Notes: a model not told the origin generated them from the sequence alone. Shown: positions 7,596 to 15,667, counted from the stretch's first letter. The stretch is DNA of 27,053 nt from Caryophanales bacterium (GCA_016291995.1 JAEEZV010000046.1:1-27053); one strand, 5' to 3'. Numbers and translations: made by a program.

Positions 7596-7786
7596 TATTT
7601 ACTATAAATAGGTGTTTGATTATATTCTTTTGAAACATATTCAATTAATTTTCTTATTGTTTCAGCATTTGGATTTTCATATTCTTCCAAAGATATTCCT
7701 GATTTAAGGAAATCTTCTTCATCAAATTCACCAATTTCACCAACAATTAAATCTCTTTCTTTTTTAAATTCATTTACTTCTTCCAT
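7595..7786 (-). CDS. Small acidic protein of unknown function
   Basis: A 63-residue soluble protein, acidic and predicted mainly helical (MEEVNEFKKERDLIVGE, then EEDFLKSGISLEEYENPN). It has a good ribosome binding site (AGGAGTTAAT) and starts eight bases after the YebC stop, so it is co-transcribed with yebC and ended by the terminator at 7570. I do not recognise a family. A real gene is likely because of the ribosome binding site, the spacing and the terminator at its end. Confidence 0.6.
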   Translation of the reverse strand: MEEVNEFKKERDLIVGEIGEFDEEDFLKSGISLEEYENPNAETIRKLIEYVSKEYNQTPIYSK

Positions 7787-7794
7787 ATTAACTC

Positions 7795-8514
7795 CTATAC
7801 ATCTAGATTATGATATACATTTTGTACATCTTCTAGATCTTCAAGTGCTTCAACTAAAGTCATTACTTTTTCCATACCATCTTCATCTAATGAAATATAA
7901 TTGTCAGGAACAAATGTTACTTCAGAAACTACATATTTATCATATCCAAGCTTATCTAGTTCATCTTTAACATTTAAAAACTTATCCGGTTCTGTATATA
8001 TTGTAATTTCCTCATCTTCAATTTCCATATCAATTATATCAAGTCCTAAAATGTCTTCCATTACTTTGTCTTCTGGATATACATTTTCGAGAACTATTAA
8101 TCCTTTTCTTTTAAACATATAACTTACAGAACCATCTGTTCCTAAATTACCGCCTCTTTTAGATAAAGTACTTCTTACAAATCCTGCTGTTCTATTTTTA
8201 TTATCTGTCAAGCAATCGATCATTAATGCAATACCACAAGGAGCATATCCTTCATATCTAACTGCTTCATAACTTTCAGCAGCTCCTTTGCTTTGTGCTT
8301 TTTGAATAGCTGATTCAATATTAGCTTTAGGCATATTTTCTGCTTTAGCCTTTTCCACAACCATTCTTAAACTAGCATTATTATTTGGATCTGGATCTCC
8401 ACTTTTCGCAGCTACATAAAGCTCCTTAGCTAATTTTTGGAATACTTTACTTCTTGCCGCATCTATTGCACCTTTTTTTCTCTTTATGGTTGACCATTTA
8501 CTATGTCCTGACAT
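7795..8514 (-). CDS. yebC: YebC/PmpR family regulator (TACO1-like)
   Basis: A full-length 239-residue YebC family protein. The N-terminus MSGHSKWSTIKRKKGAIDA is diagnostic, followed by KANIESAIQKAQ and YEGYAPCGIALMIDCLTDN and the acidic C-terminal domain. Family members bind DNA as regulators in some bacteria, and others assist translation of proline-rich stretches, as with TACO1 in mitochondria; which applies here is unknown. GAGGTGGGAAT gives a good ribosome binding site. It is first in a two-gene unit behind an extended -10 promoter. Confidence 0.95.
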   Translation of the reverse strand: MSGHSKWSTIKRKKGAIDAARSKVFQKLAKELYVAAKSGDPDPNNNASLRMVVEKAKAENMPKANIESAIQKAQSKGAAESYEAVRYEGYAPCGIALMIDCLTDNKNRTAGFVRSTLSKRGGNLGTDGSVSYMFKRKGLIVLENVYPEDKVMEDILGLDIIDMEIEDEEITIYTEPDKFLNVKDELDKLGYDKYVVSEVTFVPDNYISLDEDGMEKVMTLVEALEDLEDVQNVYHNLDV

Positions 8515-8532
8515 ATTCCCACCTCAAAAAGT

Positions 8533-8561
8533 ATTTTATCATAAAATAACTATTTAGAAAA
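8533..8561 (-). promoter_or_regulatory. Probable promoter of yebC
   Basis: Extended -10 TGATAAAAT (hexamer 8538-8533) with a poor -35 TTTTCT (8561-8556) at 17 bases. It overlaps the tail of the tad terminator. Confidence 0.45.
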
Positions 8562-8588
8562 GAAAAATAAGTAATAAAATACTTATTT
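8560..8588 (-). terminator. Terminator of the tad operon
   Basis: AAATAAGTA (8588-8580) pairs with TACTTATTT (8573-8565), followed by a short interrupted U run (UUUUUCUUUU). The tadC stop codon is in the 5' arm. AU-only stem apart from one pair, so strength is uncertain. Confidence 0.6.
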
Positions 8589-9285
8589 ATCCTAAATAAC
8601 TTAATATTATTGGTCCTACGATAAGTAAAAGTATAAGTGGTATAAAGAAGAATACTGATATGACACTAATAAGTATTGGTACCTTACTAATTCTTCCTTT
8701 AACTTCCATTTTTCTTTTCTCACGAAGAAAATCTATCTGACTATATAAGTTCTTAATAATACTATTACCATATACATTAGACTCTGTCAAAGATAAAATA
8801 ATATTATTAATCGTATCACTCGGTATTCTAAGTTGCATATCACTAAGTGATTCACTCAAACTTTTACCAAAACTTACTTCTCTAACCGTTTCCTTGAATT
8901 CTTCAGATAAAAGTCCATTGACATTAGCTGTTGTTACCTCAATAGCAGATGTTAAATTTCTACCTGTTTCAAGTGATAATGTTAGTACTTCAAAGAAATG
9001 CATTGCTTCACTTTCTAGTTTCTTTTCTCTTTTATTTAATTTATCAGTAATTACTGCTTTATTAAATAACAAATAATAAACAAGTGTAAATACTGGAGCT
9101 AATATATATCCATAATCGAATGCAAATAATAACACTAAGAATAAAAGCGCTGAAGAAATAAGTCTTGCTAAGATAAGATCATAAACATCTAACTTATTAT
9201 TAATACCTAACATCTTAACCTTTTTTTCTAATTTTTGAAGGTATCCTTTATTATATACTCTTTTTATAAAATCTTCTTTATTCAT
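8587..9285 (-). CDS. tadC: TadC-like inner-membrane platform protein (T2SSF domain)
   Basis: A protein of 232 residues. A pair of membrane segments lies at about 45-75 and another near the C-terminus (about 205-230), flanking a cytoplasmic GspF/T2SSF helical domain with the usual pattern FFEVLTLSLETGRNLTSAIE and LRIPSDTINNIILSL. With TadB it forms the membrane platform on which the CpaF motor acts. It is shorter than typical TadC (about 300). The start codon overlaps the tadB stop by one base (TGATG) behind GAAGGTGGAA. Last gene of the operon. Confidence 0.82.
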   Translation of the reverse strand: MNKEDFIKRVYNKGYLQKLEKKVKMLGINNKLDVYDLILARLISSALLFLVLLFAFDYGYILAPVFTLVYYLLFNKAVITDKLNKREKKLESEAMHFFEVLTLSLETGRNLTSAIEVTTANVNGLLSEEFKETVREVSFGKSLSESLSDMQLRIPSDTINNIILSLTESNVYGNSIIKNLYSQIDFLREKRKMEVKGRISKVPILISVISVFFFIPLILLLIVGPIILSYLG

Positions 9286-10277
9286 CAGTATTCCACCTTC
9301 ACTATTCTACTTAGTAAAATTGCATATACAATGAACATAACTAAGATTATTCCTAAAAATACATATCCAAGTGGACTTGCAAAAAATGGTGCAAAGTAGT
9401 CAGGGTTAAGTAAATATATAATTATTGTAAAGAATATTGGTACAAATAAAAGTATTTTAACTACTAATTTTGATACCGTTGTTGAATTCTTTAATTCTTC
9501 TTTTAACTTTTTCTTATCAAATAATGTTTTTTCTATCGAATCGAATACAGCCACAATATTACCACCAGTCTTATTTAATATTGTAAGTGATGATGATAAA
9601 TAACTAGCTTCTTCAATATCAACTCTCTTAGCAAATCTATCAAATACCGTATCCACCGAAAGTCCATATTGTAATTCTTCATATATTTTCTTAAATTCTG
9701 CTCCAATCGGTTTTGGTAATTTCTTACTTGCTATCTCTACAGCTTGTATTGTCGATTTACCAGATTTAAAAGCATTATTAATAATTATTATTGCCCTTAA
9801 CATATCATTTTCTATTTTCTTCTTATTAATTCTAATATTAATAATTAGATATATATCTAGTATATAGAAACCAAAAACCATCATAAGTACAATTTGAAAT
9901 AGATTAGGTACCATTCCTTGAATACTCATCGCTAATATCATAAATAACACTGCTAAGATACTAATAACTAATTTATGTGTTATATAGTCAACTGACTTTT
10001 GATTACTACCAAGTGAATATTTATCATATCTACTTACTAAAGTTGGAAACATTTTTTTAATCTTTTTTCTCTGACTTTTTACAAAGTTTAAATAAACATT
10101 TTTAACTTTATCAAAACTTGATAATTCTTCATCTTTTCCACTATATCTAACACTATATTTAGATATTCTTTTTTCTAATTTAAGAGCATAATTAAATCTT
10201 ACTAAAAAAGTGATAATTGCAATAAAGATAAGTACTGTAATTATCTGAAATATTATAACTAAAAACGTTTTATCCAC
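9285..10277 (-). CDS. tadB: TadB-like inner-membrane platform protein (T2SSF domain)
   Basis: A protein of 330 residues starting at a GTG (10277) with GAGGTG six bases upstream; the in-frame GTG at 10286 sits on the ribosome binding site. An N-terminal hydrophobic segment is followed by a basic cytoplasmic region, two membrane helices at about 105-155, a T2SSF domain with AFKSGKSTIQAVEIASKKLP and LSSSLTILNKTGGNIVAVFDSIE, and two C-terminal helices. This is the TadB arrangement and pairs with TadC directly downstream. Confidence 0.85.
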   Translation of the reverse strand: MDKTFLVIIFQIITVLIFIAIITFLVRFNYALKLEKRISKYSVRYSGKDEELSSFDKVKNVYLNFVKSQRKKIKKMFPTLVSRYDKYSLGSNQKSVDYITHKLVISILAVLFMILAMSIQGMVPNLFQIVLMMVFGFYILDIYLIINIRINKKKIENDMLRAIIIINNAFKSGKSTIQAVEIASKKLPKPIGAEFKKIYEELQYGLSVDTVFDRFAKRVDIEEASYLSSSLTILNKTGGNIVAVFDSIEKTLFDKKKLKEELKNSTTVSKLVVKILLFVPIFFTIIIYLLNPDYFAPFFASPLGYVFLGIILVMFIVYAILLSRIVKVEY

Positions 10278-10295
10278 AATTATCACCTCTTTTTA

Positions 10296-10469
10296 TTACA
10301 TTCTTACAGATGTATCTATCGGTACATCTTGTTTATCAACATTCCTTTCGACGATATACTTAGCTAAAAGAAATGCTAATACACATATTATTGCCAGTAA
10401 TGTCGTATACACTACCGCCATAATATTAAATGGTTTTTGAAGTATCAATTTCTTTTCGTTATCATCCAT
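10296..10469 (-). CDS. Small single-span membrane protein in the tad operon
   Basis: A protein of 57 residues: a charged N-terminus (MDDNEKKLILQK), one membrane helix (about 15-38) and a short polar tail. The ATG at 10469 follows GGTGAGTAGT and lies two bases past the cpaF stop; a longer TTG start at 10481 would overlap cpaF and is less likely. It has no Gly-x-x-x-x-Glu prepilin cleavage pattern, so it is not an obvious Flp pilin. It occupies the position between motor and platform genes and may be an accessory subunit. Family not recognised. Confidence 0.6.
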   Translation of the reverse strand: MDDNEKKLILQKPFNIMAVVYTTLLAIICVLAFLLAKYIVERNVDKQDVPIDTSVRM

Positions 10470-10470
10470 A

Positions 10471-11796
10471 CTACTCACCAAAAATATCTTCCAAAACTAA
10501 TCCTTTACGCTTCATTTTATCATAAACTTTTGGTATGTATTTATACTTGATAAATTCACCACGAACATTACCTTGTTCAGAAATACCATTTTCTTTAAAT
10601 GCAAATATTTCTTTCAATTCTACCTTTTCGTTTTTGATACCAACAACCTCTGAAATGGAAGTAACCTTTCTTTTACCATCTGATAATCTATCTATTTGAA
10701 TAACAATATTAATTGCTTTTTCAATATAGTTCCTAATCGCACTAACCGGAAGTTCCATATCGTTCATAAGCATCATTGTCTCTAATCTATTGATTGCATC
10801 TTCTGGTGAATTTGAGTGAAGTGTTGTAATGCTACCTTCATGACCAGTATTCATTGCTTGAAGCATATCGAACGCTTCCTTACCTCTAACTTCCCCAACG
10901 ATTATTCTATCTGGTCTCATTCTAAGTGAATTTCTAACCAAATCACGGATCGTTATTTCTCCTTCACCTTCATAGTTTATCATCCTAGTTTCTAGTGATA
11001 TTACATGTGACTGATGTAGTCTAAGTTCAGCTGCATCCTCAATTGTAATAATTCTCTCTTCATCATCAATAAAACTAGATAAGATATTTAATAACGTTGT
11101 TTTACCAGTACCAGTACCTCCGGAAATAATAATGTTTAATTTTGCTTTAACACATGCTTCCAAAAACATTGCCATATGTGTCGTCATAGTACCCATTCTA
11201 AGAAGATCATCGACGCTTTCCATTCTCTTAGAGAACTTTCTAATAGTTACAACCGGTCCTTTTAAAGACAAAGGAGGAATTACGGCATTAAGTCTAGATC
11301 CATCCCTAAGTCTAGCATCAACCATCGGATTTACTGCATCAATCGTTCTACCTAATGGCTGAACTATTCTTTGTACTGTTCTAATAATATGACTATCATT
11401 AATAAATGATACTGATTCATCTTTAACTATCTTACCATCTACTTCAACATATATATCATTTATTCCATTGACCATTATTTCAGTAACTGAGTCATTGTTA
11501 AGCAAATCCGTAAGTGGTCCATAACCATTAATTTCATTTTGAATCAAATTGAATATATGACTTCTCTGCGTAGCATCCAAATCATAATCTTCAAGTGTAG
11601 CATCAATTTCATCATTGATATATTGTTCCAAAGTAACATTGCTTGGTATTTGATTATTTATAAGATTTTGTACAATCTTTGATCTGAGAACATCTAACTT
11701 ACTTTTATCTGGAAAAACATCATAATCTTTTACATCTGCTTGAACTAATTCCTTTTTCTTAACATTAAATTCATTAAGTAATGTTTTATTACTCAT
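10471..11796 (-). CDS. cpaF: CpaF/TadA secretion ATPase
   Basis: A protein of 441 residues, the hexameric motor of Tad pili and related type II/IV secretion systems. It has the N-terminal all-helical region, the PAS-like segment EIMVNGINDIYVEVDGK (about 106-122), Walker A GGTGTGKTT (226-234), the Asp/Glu box ITIEDAAELR, Walker B RIIVGEVRG and the His box TGHEGSITTLHSNSP. The ATG at 11796 overlaps the stop of the upstream tadZ gene with GAAGGTG as ribosome binding site; the upstream in-frame start at 11832 would run deep into tadZ. Confidence 0.95.
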   Translation of the reverse strand: MSNKTLLNEFNVKKKELVQADVKDYDVFPDKSKLDVLRSKIVQNLINNQIPSNVTLEQYINDEIDATLEDYDLDATQRSHIFNLIQNEINGYGPLTDLLNNDSVTEIMVNGINDIYVEVDGKIVKDESVSFINDSHIIRTVQRIVQPLGRTIDAVNPMVDARLRDGSRLNAVIPPLSLKGPVVTIRKFSKRMESVDDLLRMGTMTTHMAMFLEACVKAKLNIIISGGTGTGKTTLLNILSSFIDDEERIITIEDAAELRLHQSHVISLETRMINYEGEGEITIRDLVRNSLRMRPDRIIVGEVRGKEAFDMLQAMNTGHEGSITTLHSNSPEDAINRLETMMLMNDMELPVSAIRNYIEKAINIVIQIDRLSDGKRKVTSISEVVGIKNEKVELKEIFAFKENGISEQGNVRGEFIKYKYIPKVYDKMKRKGLVLEDIFGE

Positions 11797-12562
11797 TATT
11801 AGCACCTTCTTCCCTTGGACTAATAAGAGCAAGTGCTAACTTATTCATATTCTCGATATCTGCACCATTGAATCTTCTTACTGTTTTATTAAGTGTTAGT
11901 ATTTCTCCACCAAGCACATATTTATCAATGTTCTTAATATAGAAATTCTTAGATACTGTATAATCGACATTAGCTTTAATCATATTTCTAATATCAAATA
12001 AACTAATATAATCTCTTCCCGTATCTCTAGCATTATTTAAAACTATTAAATAATTTGTTCTACCAATTTCCTTAAAGATACTAACTAAACTCTTCATATT
12101 CTTTAAATCCACTAAATCATTTGTAATAATAAATGCATTTCCATAAGAAGCATCCATTGCTAAAAGTGATGTTTCATCAAGTAAATGATTCGTATCAACA
12201 ACCACAACATCATAGTCATGTTTAGCCATTTCAAATATTTTACTAATGTATTTACTTTCTATCTTAGATACATCACGTGGATCCTTAGGACAAGCTAAAA
12301 CATCGATACCATTATTATAATTTGTAACATATTCAGCAAGTTCTGCTTGTTTATTATTACTAAGAGCATCTACCAACATATAAATATCTTTTTTTACATT
12401 AACACCTAAACAAGTAGCTACTCCACCAGCAAACAAATCCAAATCTATTATTAATACTTTCTTTTTCATAAGATAGTATAATCCAGCTAAATTAAGAACC
12501 ATCGTTGTCTTACCAACGCCACCTTTAACTGATGAAATAGTAACAATTTTACCATTGTTCAT
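11789..12562 (-). CDS. tadZ: TadZ/CpaE-like ATPase (MinD/ParA family)
   Basis: A protein of 257 residues with the deviant Walker A of MinD/ParA proteins, KGGVGKTT (13-20), and the VLIIDLDLFAGG and YDVVVVDTNHLLDE motifs. In Tad systems TadZ/CpaE marks the cell site where the pilus is assembled. This copy starts directly with the P-loop and so lacks the receiver-like N-terminal domain of Caulobacter CpaE. The GGTGG ribosome binding site is eight bases after the TadE-like gene. The sequence alone could be another MinD paralogue; position directly ahead of cpaF decides the call. Confidence 0.85.
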   Translation of the reverse strand: MNNGKIVTISSVKGGVGKTTMVLNLAGLYYLMKKKVLIIDLDLFAGGVATCLGVNVKKDIYMLVDALSNNKQAELAEYVTNYNNGIDVLACPKDPRDVSKIESKYISKIFEMAKHDYDVVVVDTNHLLDETSLLAMDASYGNAFIITNDLVDLKNMKSLVSIFKEIGRTNYLIVLNNARDTGRDYISLFDIRNMIKANVDYTVSKNFYIKNIDKYVLGGEILTLNKTVRRFNGADIENMNKLALALISPREEGANNE

Positions 12563-12570
12563 AAAACCAC

Positions 12571-12948
12571 CTATTTATTCCTTTCGATTATTTTTTCCCC
12601 ATTATCTATATATCCGACATAAGAAGATTTAATTTTAAATATCTTAATATTATTAATTGCTGTCATATTGACACTATCTTCCAAAGTAACGTATACTTTA
12701 TCATCTTCAAAAGTAATCTCAATATTATCTATATCATTTTTATTTTTATTAATTAATTCACGTACTTTTTCTTCTTTACCATCTAGTGCCATAACATCTA
12801 TCCCATAGTCTACCACTAAATAATTAATATCATTAAGTTCATTCTTTAAAAGAACCATATTACCAATATCATAAACCATTAAAAGTACCATAAAAGTAAT
12901 TGGTATAACTAATACAAAAAGCACTAAACTTTGTCCCTTATTGTTCAT
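12571..12948 (-). CDS. TadE-like pseudopilin, second copy, lacking Glu+5
   Basis: A protein of 125 residues with a prepilin-like N-terminus MNNKGQSLVLFVLVIP and one membrane helix (about 7-30), then a small alpha/beta domain. In TadE/Flp-type prepilins the helix begins after Gly and has Glu at position +5; here that residue is Leu (GQSLVLF), whereas the neighbour has Glu (GQALVEF). It may therefore not be processed or assembled like a normal pilin, or may be a TadG-like or minor subunit. The ATG overlaps the end of the upstream copy by 11 bases. Confidence 0.72.
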   Translation of the reverse strand: MNNKGQSLVLFVLVIPITFMVLLMVYDIGNMVLLKNELNDINYLVVDYGIDVMALDGKEEKVRELINKNKNDIDNIEITFEDDKVYVTLEDSVNMTAINNIKIFKIKSSYVGYIDNGEKIIERNK

Positions 12949-13273
12949 TAGGAATATACCTCACTACTTCTATCTTATATTTCTTCCCAAATACCCTATT
13001 AAGTCCTGGAGTTGTAATCTTAACTTCACTAGCTACCTTTATCTCATCATAACCATCTTTAGTACTTAATTCTACGATATTATTTGGATATAATCCTTTA
13101 ATTTCATCTATTGTTTTCCCACTTTTATATAAAAGTACAATATCGGTACTATCACTTTCAATTACATTCTTAGCATTGAATATTTTTCCAAAGTCAAATA
13201 TTACAAATAATAGTAAAAGAAAAATTGGTAATATTAGTACAAATTCTACTAAAGCTTGTCCACGCTTATTCAT
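12938..13273 (-). CDS. tadE: TadE-like pseudopilin
   Basis: A protein of 111 residues with a class TadE N-terminus, MNKRGQALVEFVLILPIF: basic leader, Gly, then QALVEF with Glu at +5 of the mature protein, then a long hydrophobic helix and a small soluble domain. A prepilin peptidase (TadV/CpaA) would cleave after Gly5; none is encoded in the window. First gene of the tad cluster proper, 62 bases after the surface protein gene. AGGAGG precedes the ATG. No convincing promoter is seen in that gap, so it may depend on readthrough from the gene upstream. Confidence 0.82.
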   Translation of the reverse strand: MNKRGQALVEFVLILPIFLLLLFVIFDFGKIFNAKNVIESDSTDIVLLYKSGKTIDEIKGLYPNNIVELSTKDGYDEIKVASEVKITTPGLNRVFGKKYKIEVVRYIPNEQ

Positions 13274-13319
13274 AATTACCTCCTAGTCCCTCTATCATAT
13301 CAATTATATCATTATAGAT

Positions 13320-13344
13320 AAAAAAAAGAAAGATTTTATCTTCC
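13320..13344 (-). terminator. Terminator between the surface protein gene and the tad genes
   Basis: GGAAGAT (13344-13338) pairs with ATCTTTC (13334-13328, one G-U pair) around a 3-base loop, followed by eight U. The stop codon 13336-13338 is inside the hairpin. Partial readthrough would link the two units. Confidence 0.75.
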
Positions 13345-15552
13345 TTTTTTAGTATTTTTATTATTATTCCGATTAGGACTATTACTTTTCTTTGGAACTT
13401 CTCTTACAAGATCTTCTCTTTTTAATTTTTCAACGTCCTTATTTGCTTTCTTAGTTTCTTCATCATCTTCATCTCTAAAGATTAAGTAAATTAATCCAGC
13501 GATAACAAGAAGTATTAAGATAATAATTATTATTCTAGATAATCCATCTTTCTTAGTTTCTTCTTTCTTATCGTCTTCTTTTGAATCATCTGGTTTAACT
13601 TCTTTATCATCTGATGATGTTGGTTCTTCATAACTTGTTGGTGTGTAGTTTACTGGAGCAGCAACTTCTTCAGGAGTAGTTTCTTCTTCAGCTTCAGCTT
13701 CACGCGTAACAGTTATCGTATATGTCTTTTCTACACCATTATCTAATACTGTAATTTCTACAGTGTTTTCACCTACTTCTAGTTCTTCAGGGGCAAGAAC
13801 TGAAATAACCTCAACACCTTCATTAGCTAATACGTAGTCAAGATCGACAGCTGTGACATCATTACCAACTGTAATATTATAATTAGTTTCACCATCTTTA
13901 AGTTCTATATCTTGTCCAGCAACACTAAGTGATGAAAAACTACTTGGTTCTTCTTCAGTTGGATCCTCTTCATCAGATTCTTCGATTGTTACGTCTGCAC
14001 TTACTTCTTCATATGAATAGTAATATGATTCTTCATTTAAGTATACAATACCATCAGCATATACTGTTGTATCTCCAGCACTAAGTGCCTTAAATGTAAG
14101 TGTTACTAATACATAATCTACATCTTCATAAGTGACTACTTCGTTACCATCTTCATCTTGTGTAACAGTCTTTTCAAGTTTTAGAGCATCCCCTAAATAG
14201 ATGAATCTGCCATTATCAATATCACCTAAATCAAAGTAATTAACACTAGTAGATACAAGTTCTAACTTTTCTTCATCATAACTAATATATCCACTGATAC
14301 CATTGAATGTATATTCATTTAATGTAACTACATATTGTAATGTGAATTCATCACCAACTTTAACTGGATTAGTAAATTCGTCAAATTTTGCAGGAATAGT
14401 TACATCTTCTTCAGTAGCTCCTGTAACTTCCCCTTTATCTAGTAGTTGTCTTAAATAAATAACATCAACTTCATCAATATAACCATCTTCATTAAGATCT
14501 GCTAATATATTTACTGGTACATCAGCAATCATTTGATCTATCATGGCATCTAAATCTTTTTCATCGACAACACCATCTTCATTGATATCGCCATATAATT
14601 CATTACCAGTAACTTTCATATATGCAGCGCAATGATGATGTGCATCTTCTAACCATAATTCCTTATTTTCTTCATCGTATTCTACAGATACTTTTGAAAA
14701 TACTGAAGTAACAATACCAGTTACTGTATCTAAATCAAATGTTGGAGCAGTTAGTTTACTATGTGCAAATACATAATCCGTATTTACTGCACTAAGTGCT
14801 GCATCATTATCAGATTCATCTCCATAGTCGAAACAAAAGAATTCTTCAAAATCTTCTTCCATACCTTCTGGATTGGTAAGTGTTCCCATTAAATCTAAAC
14901 AAAAGTTACCATATAGATTACCTGCAGGTTCGTCTGAAAATACTACAGCGCCATTTACCAAATCTGCTGCTGTATATGTACCTCCATCATCTATACGAAG
15001 AGTATAATCTTCTTCAGCAGTAGCCCCAGTAAGTGTTGCTTTAACTTCAATAAGTTTAGCATCCTTACTAACAGCAATGCCATATACATCTCCAGTATAT
15101 AAAGCACCATCAACATATACTTCATAATTAACTTCTACTGTTTTCTCTTCTTCCGTAGGAGTTTCACCTTCAGTTGGTACTTCACTCTCTGTAGGAGTTT
15201 CCTCAGTTGGCGTCTCAGTCTCAACTGGTGTTTCCCCTTCAACTGGAGTATCACTTTCAACTAAAGTTTCACCTTCAGTTGGAGTTTCTTCTTCTTTCTT
15301 TTCTCCTTCAACTTCTTCAGTTGGAGTTTCTTTTTCTCCTTCTTCACTAGGAGTTTCTACTACTGAAGGTGTATCTCCTTCACCTTCTGTAGTTATTTCT
15401 TTTTCATCTTCTTCATTTGTTTCACCAACGACAGTCTTATCATCAATTTCATCGGCAAATACAACAGCAAATGAAGATAAATTACTAAATAATAATCCGC
15501 AAGCTAATAATACTCGCATTAAATAACTTAATTTTTTTCCTATTTTTTTCAT
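13336..15552 (-). CDS. Membrane-anchored surface protein with dockerin, cohesin-like and cadherin-like domains
   Basis: A protein of 738 residues. In order: signal peptide (about 1-33); a Thr/Pro/Glu repeat spacer (about 50-137, units like ETPTEGETPVE); a beta-rich region (138-315) with a HHHC cluster at 305-308; a type I dockerin (about 320-372) with two intact calcium loops, DINEDGVVDEKD (322-333) and DLNEDGYIDEVD (352-363); a cohesin-like beta sandwich (about 385-524, TLQYVVTLNEYTFNGISGYI); a cadherin-like beta-sandwich (PF12733-type, about 540-617, NYNITVGND ... TYTITVTRE); an acidic linker; a membrane helix (about 672-693) and a basic tail. No LPxTG. Dockerins and cohesins bind each other in cellulosomes; having both on one anchored chain suggests intramolecular or cell-cell pairing. 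It lies directly upstream of the tad genes on the same strand. Confidence 0.85.
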   Translation of the reverse strand: MKKIGKKLSYLMRVLLACGLLFSNLSSFAVVFADEIDDKTVVGETNEEDEKEITTEGEGDTPSVVETPSEEGEKETPTEEVEGEKKEEETPTEGETLVESDTPVEGETPVETETPTEETPTESEVPTEGETPTEEEKTVEVNYEVYVDGALYTGDVYGIAVSKDAKLIEVKATLTGATAEEDYTLRIDDGGTYTAADLVNGAVVFSDEPAGNLYGNFCLDLMGTLTNPEGMEEDFEEFFCFDYGDESDNDAALSAVNTDYVFAHSKLTAPTFDLDTVTGIVTSVFSKVSVEYDEENKELWLEDAHHHCAAYMKVTGNELYGDINEDGVVDEKDLDAMIDQMIADVPVNILADLNEDGYIDEVDVIYLRQLLDKGEVTGATEEDVTIPAKFDEFTNPVKVGDEFTLQYVVTLNEYTFNGISGYISYDEEKLELVSTSVNYFDLGDIDNGRFIYLGDALKLEKTVTQDEDGNEVVTYEDVDYVLVTLTFKALSAGDTTVYADGIVYLNEESYYYSYEEVSADVTIEESDEEDPTEEEPSSFSSLSVAGQDIELKDGETNYNITVGNDVTAVDLDYVLANEGVEVISVLAPEELEVGENTVEITVLDNGVEKTYTITVTREAEAEEETTPEEVAAPVNYTPTSYEEPTSSDDKEVKPDDSKEDDKKEETKKDGLSRIIIIILILLVIAGLIYLIFRDEDDEETKKANKDVEKLKREDLVREVPKKSNSPNRNNNKNTKKGR

Positions 15553-15652
15553 TCCTTTACCTTCCTTATTTCATTGTGTATTATTTTTTTGTGTTCCCCT
15601 GAAACAACACCTCCTCGTTGATAATACCCTTATGCACTATCAACTATCATTC
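15553..15652 (-). promoter_or_regulatory. Structured 5' leader of the surface protein gene
   Basis: About 100 bases of untranslated RNA. GTTGATA and TATCAAC (between about 15643 and 15614) form a 7-bp stem; next comes a strong but apparently unused Shine-Dalgarno GAGGAGGT, then GTGTT and AACAC form a second small stem. The real ribosome binding site (GGAAGG) is farther down at the ATG. It matches no riboswitch class that I recognise. Confidence 0.4.
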
Positions 15653-15658
15653 AAATTA

Positions 15659-15667
15659 ATTATAGCA
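15659..15667 (-). promoter_or_regulatory. Extended -10 promoter of the surface protein gene
   Basis: TGCTATAAT on the minus strand (hexamer 15664-15659): a consensus -10 with the TGn extension. At 17 bases upstream the -35 position holds CCTAGG, a poor match, so activation or reliance on the extended -10 is likely. Confidence 0.65.

Noticed and set aside
10296..10469. Missing Flp pilin
   Set aside because: The small membrane protein has no Gly followed by Glu at +5 and its helix is preceded by a charged, not prepilin-like, leader.
13274..13319. Promoter for the tad genes
   Set aside because: TATAAT-like and TATGAT sequences exist, but no acceptable -35 at 16-18 bases; the region just downstream of the terminator is AT-rich, so chance -10 matches are expected.
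15140..15400. Tandem repeat block in DNA (about 15140-15400)
   Set aside because: It is the Thr/Pro/Glu spacer of the surface protein, in frame throughout; not a CRISPR array or intergenic repeat, as units differ in length and no spacers exist.
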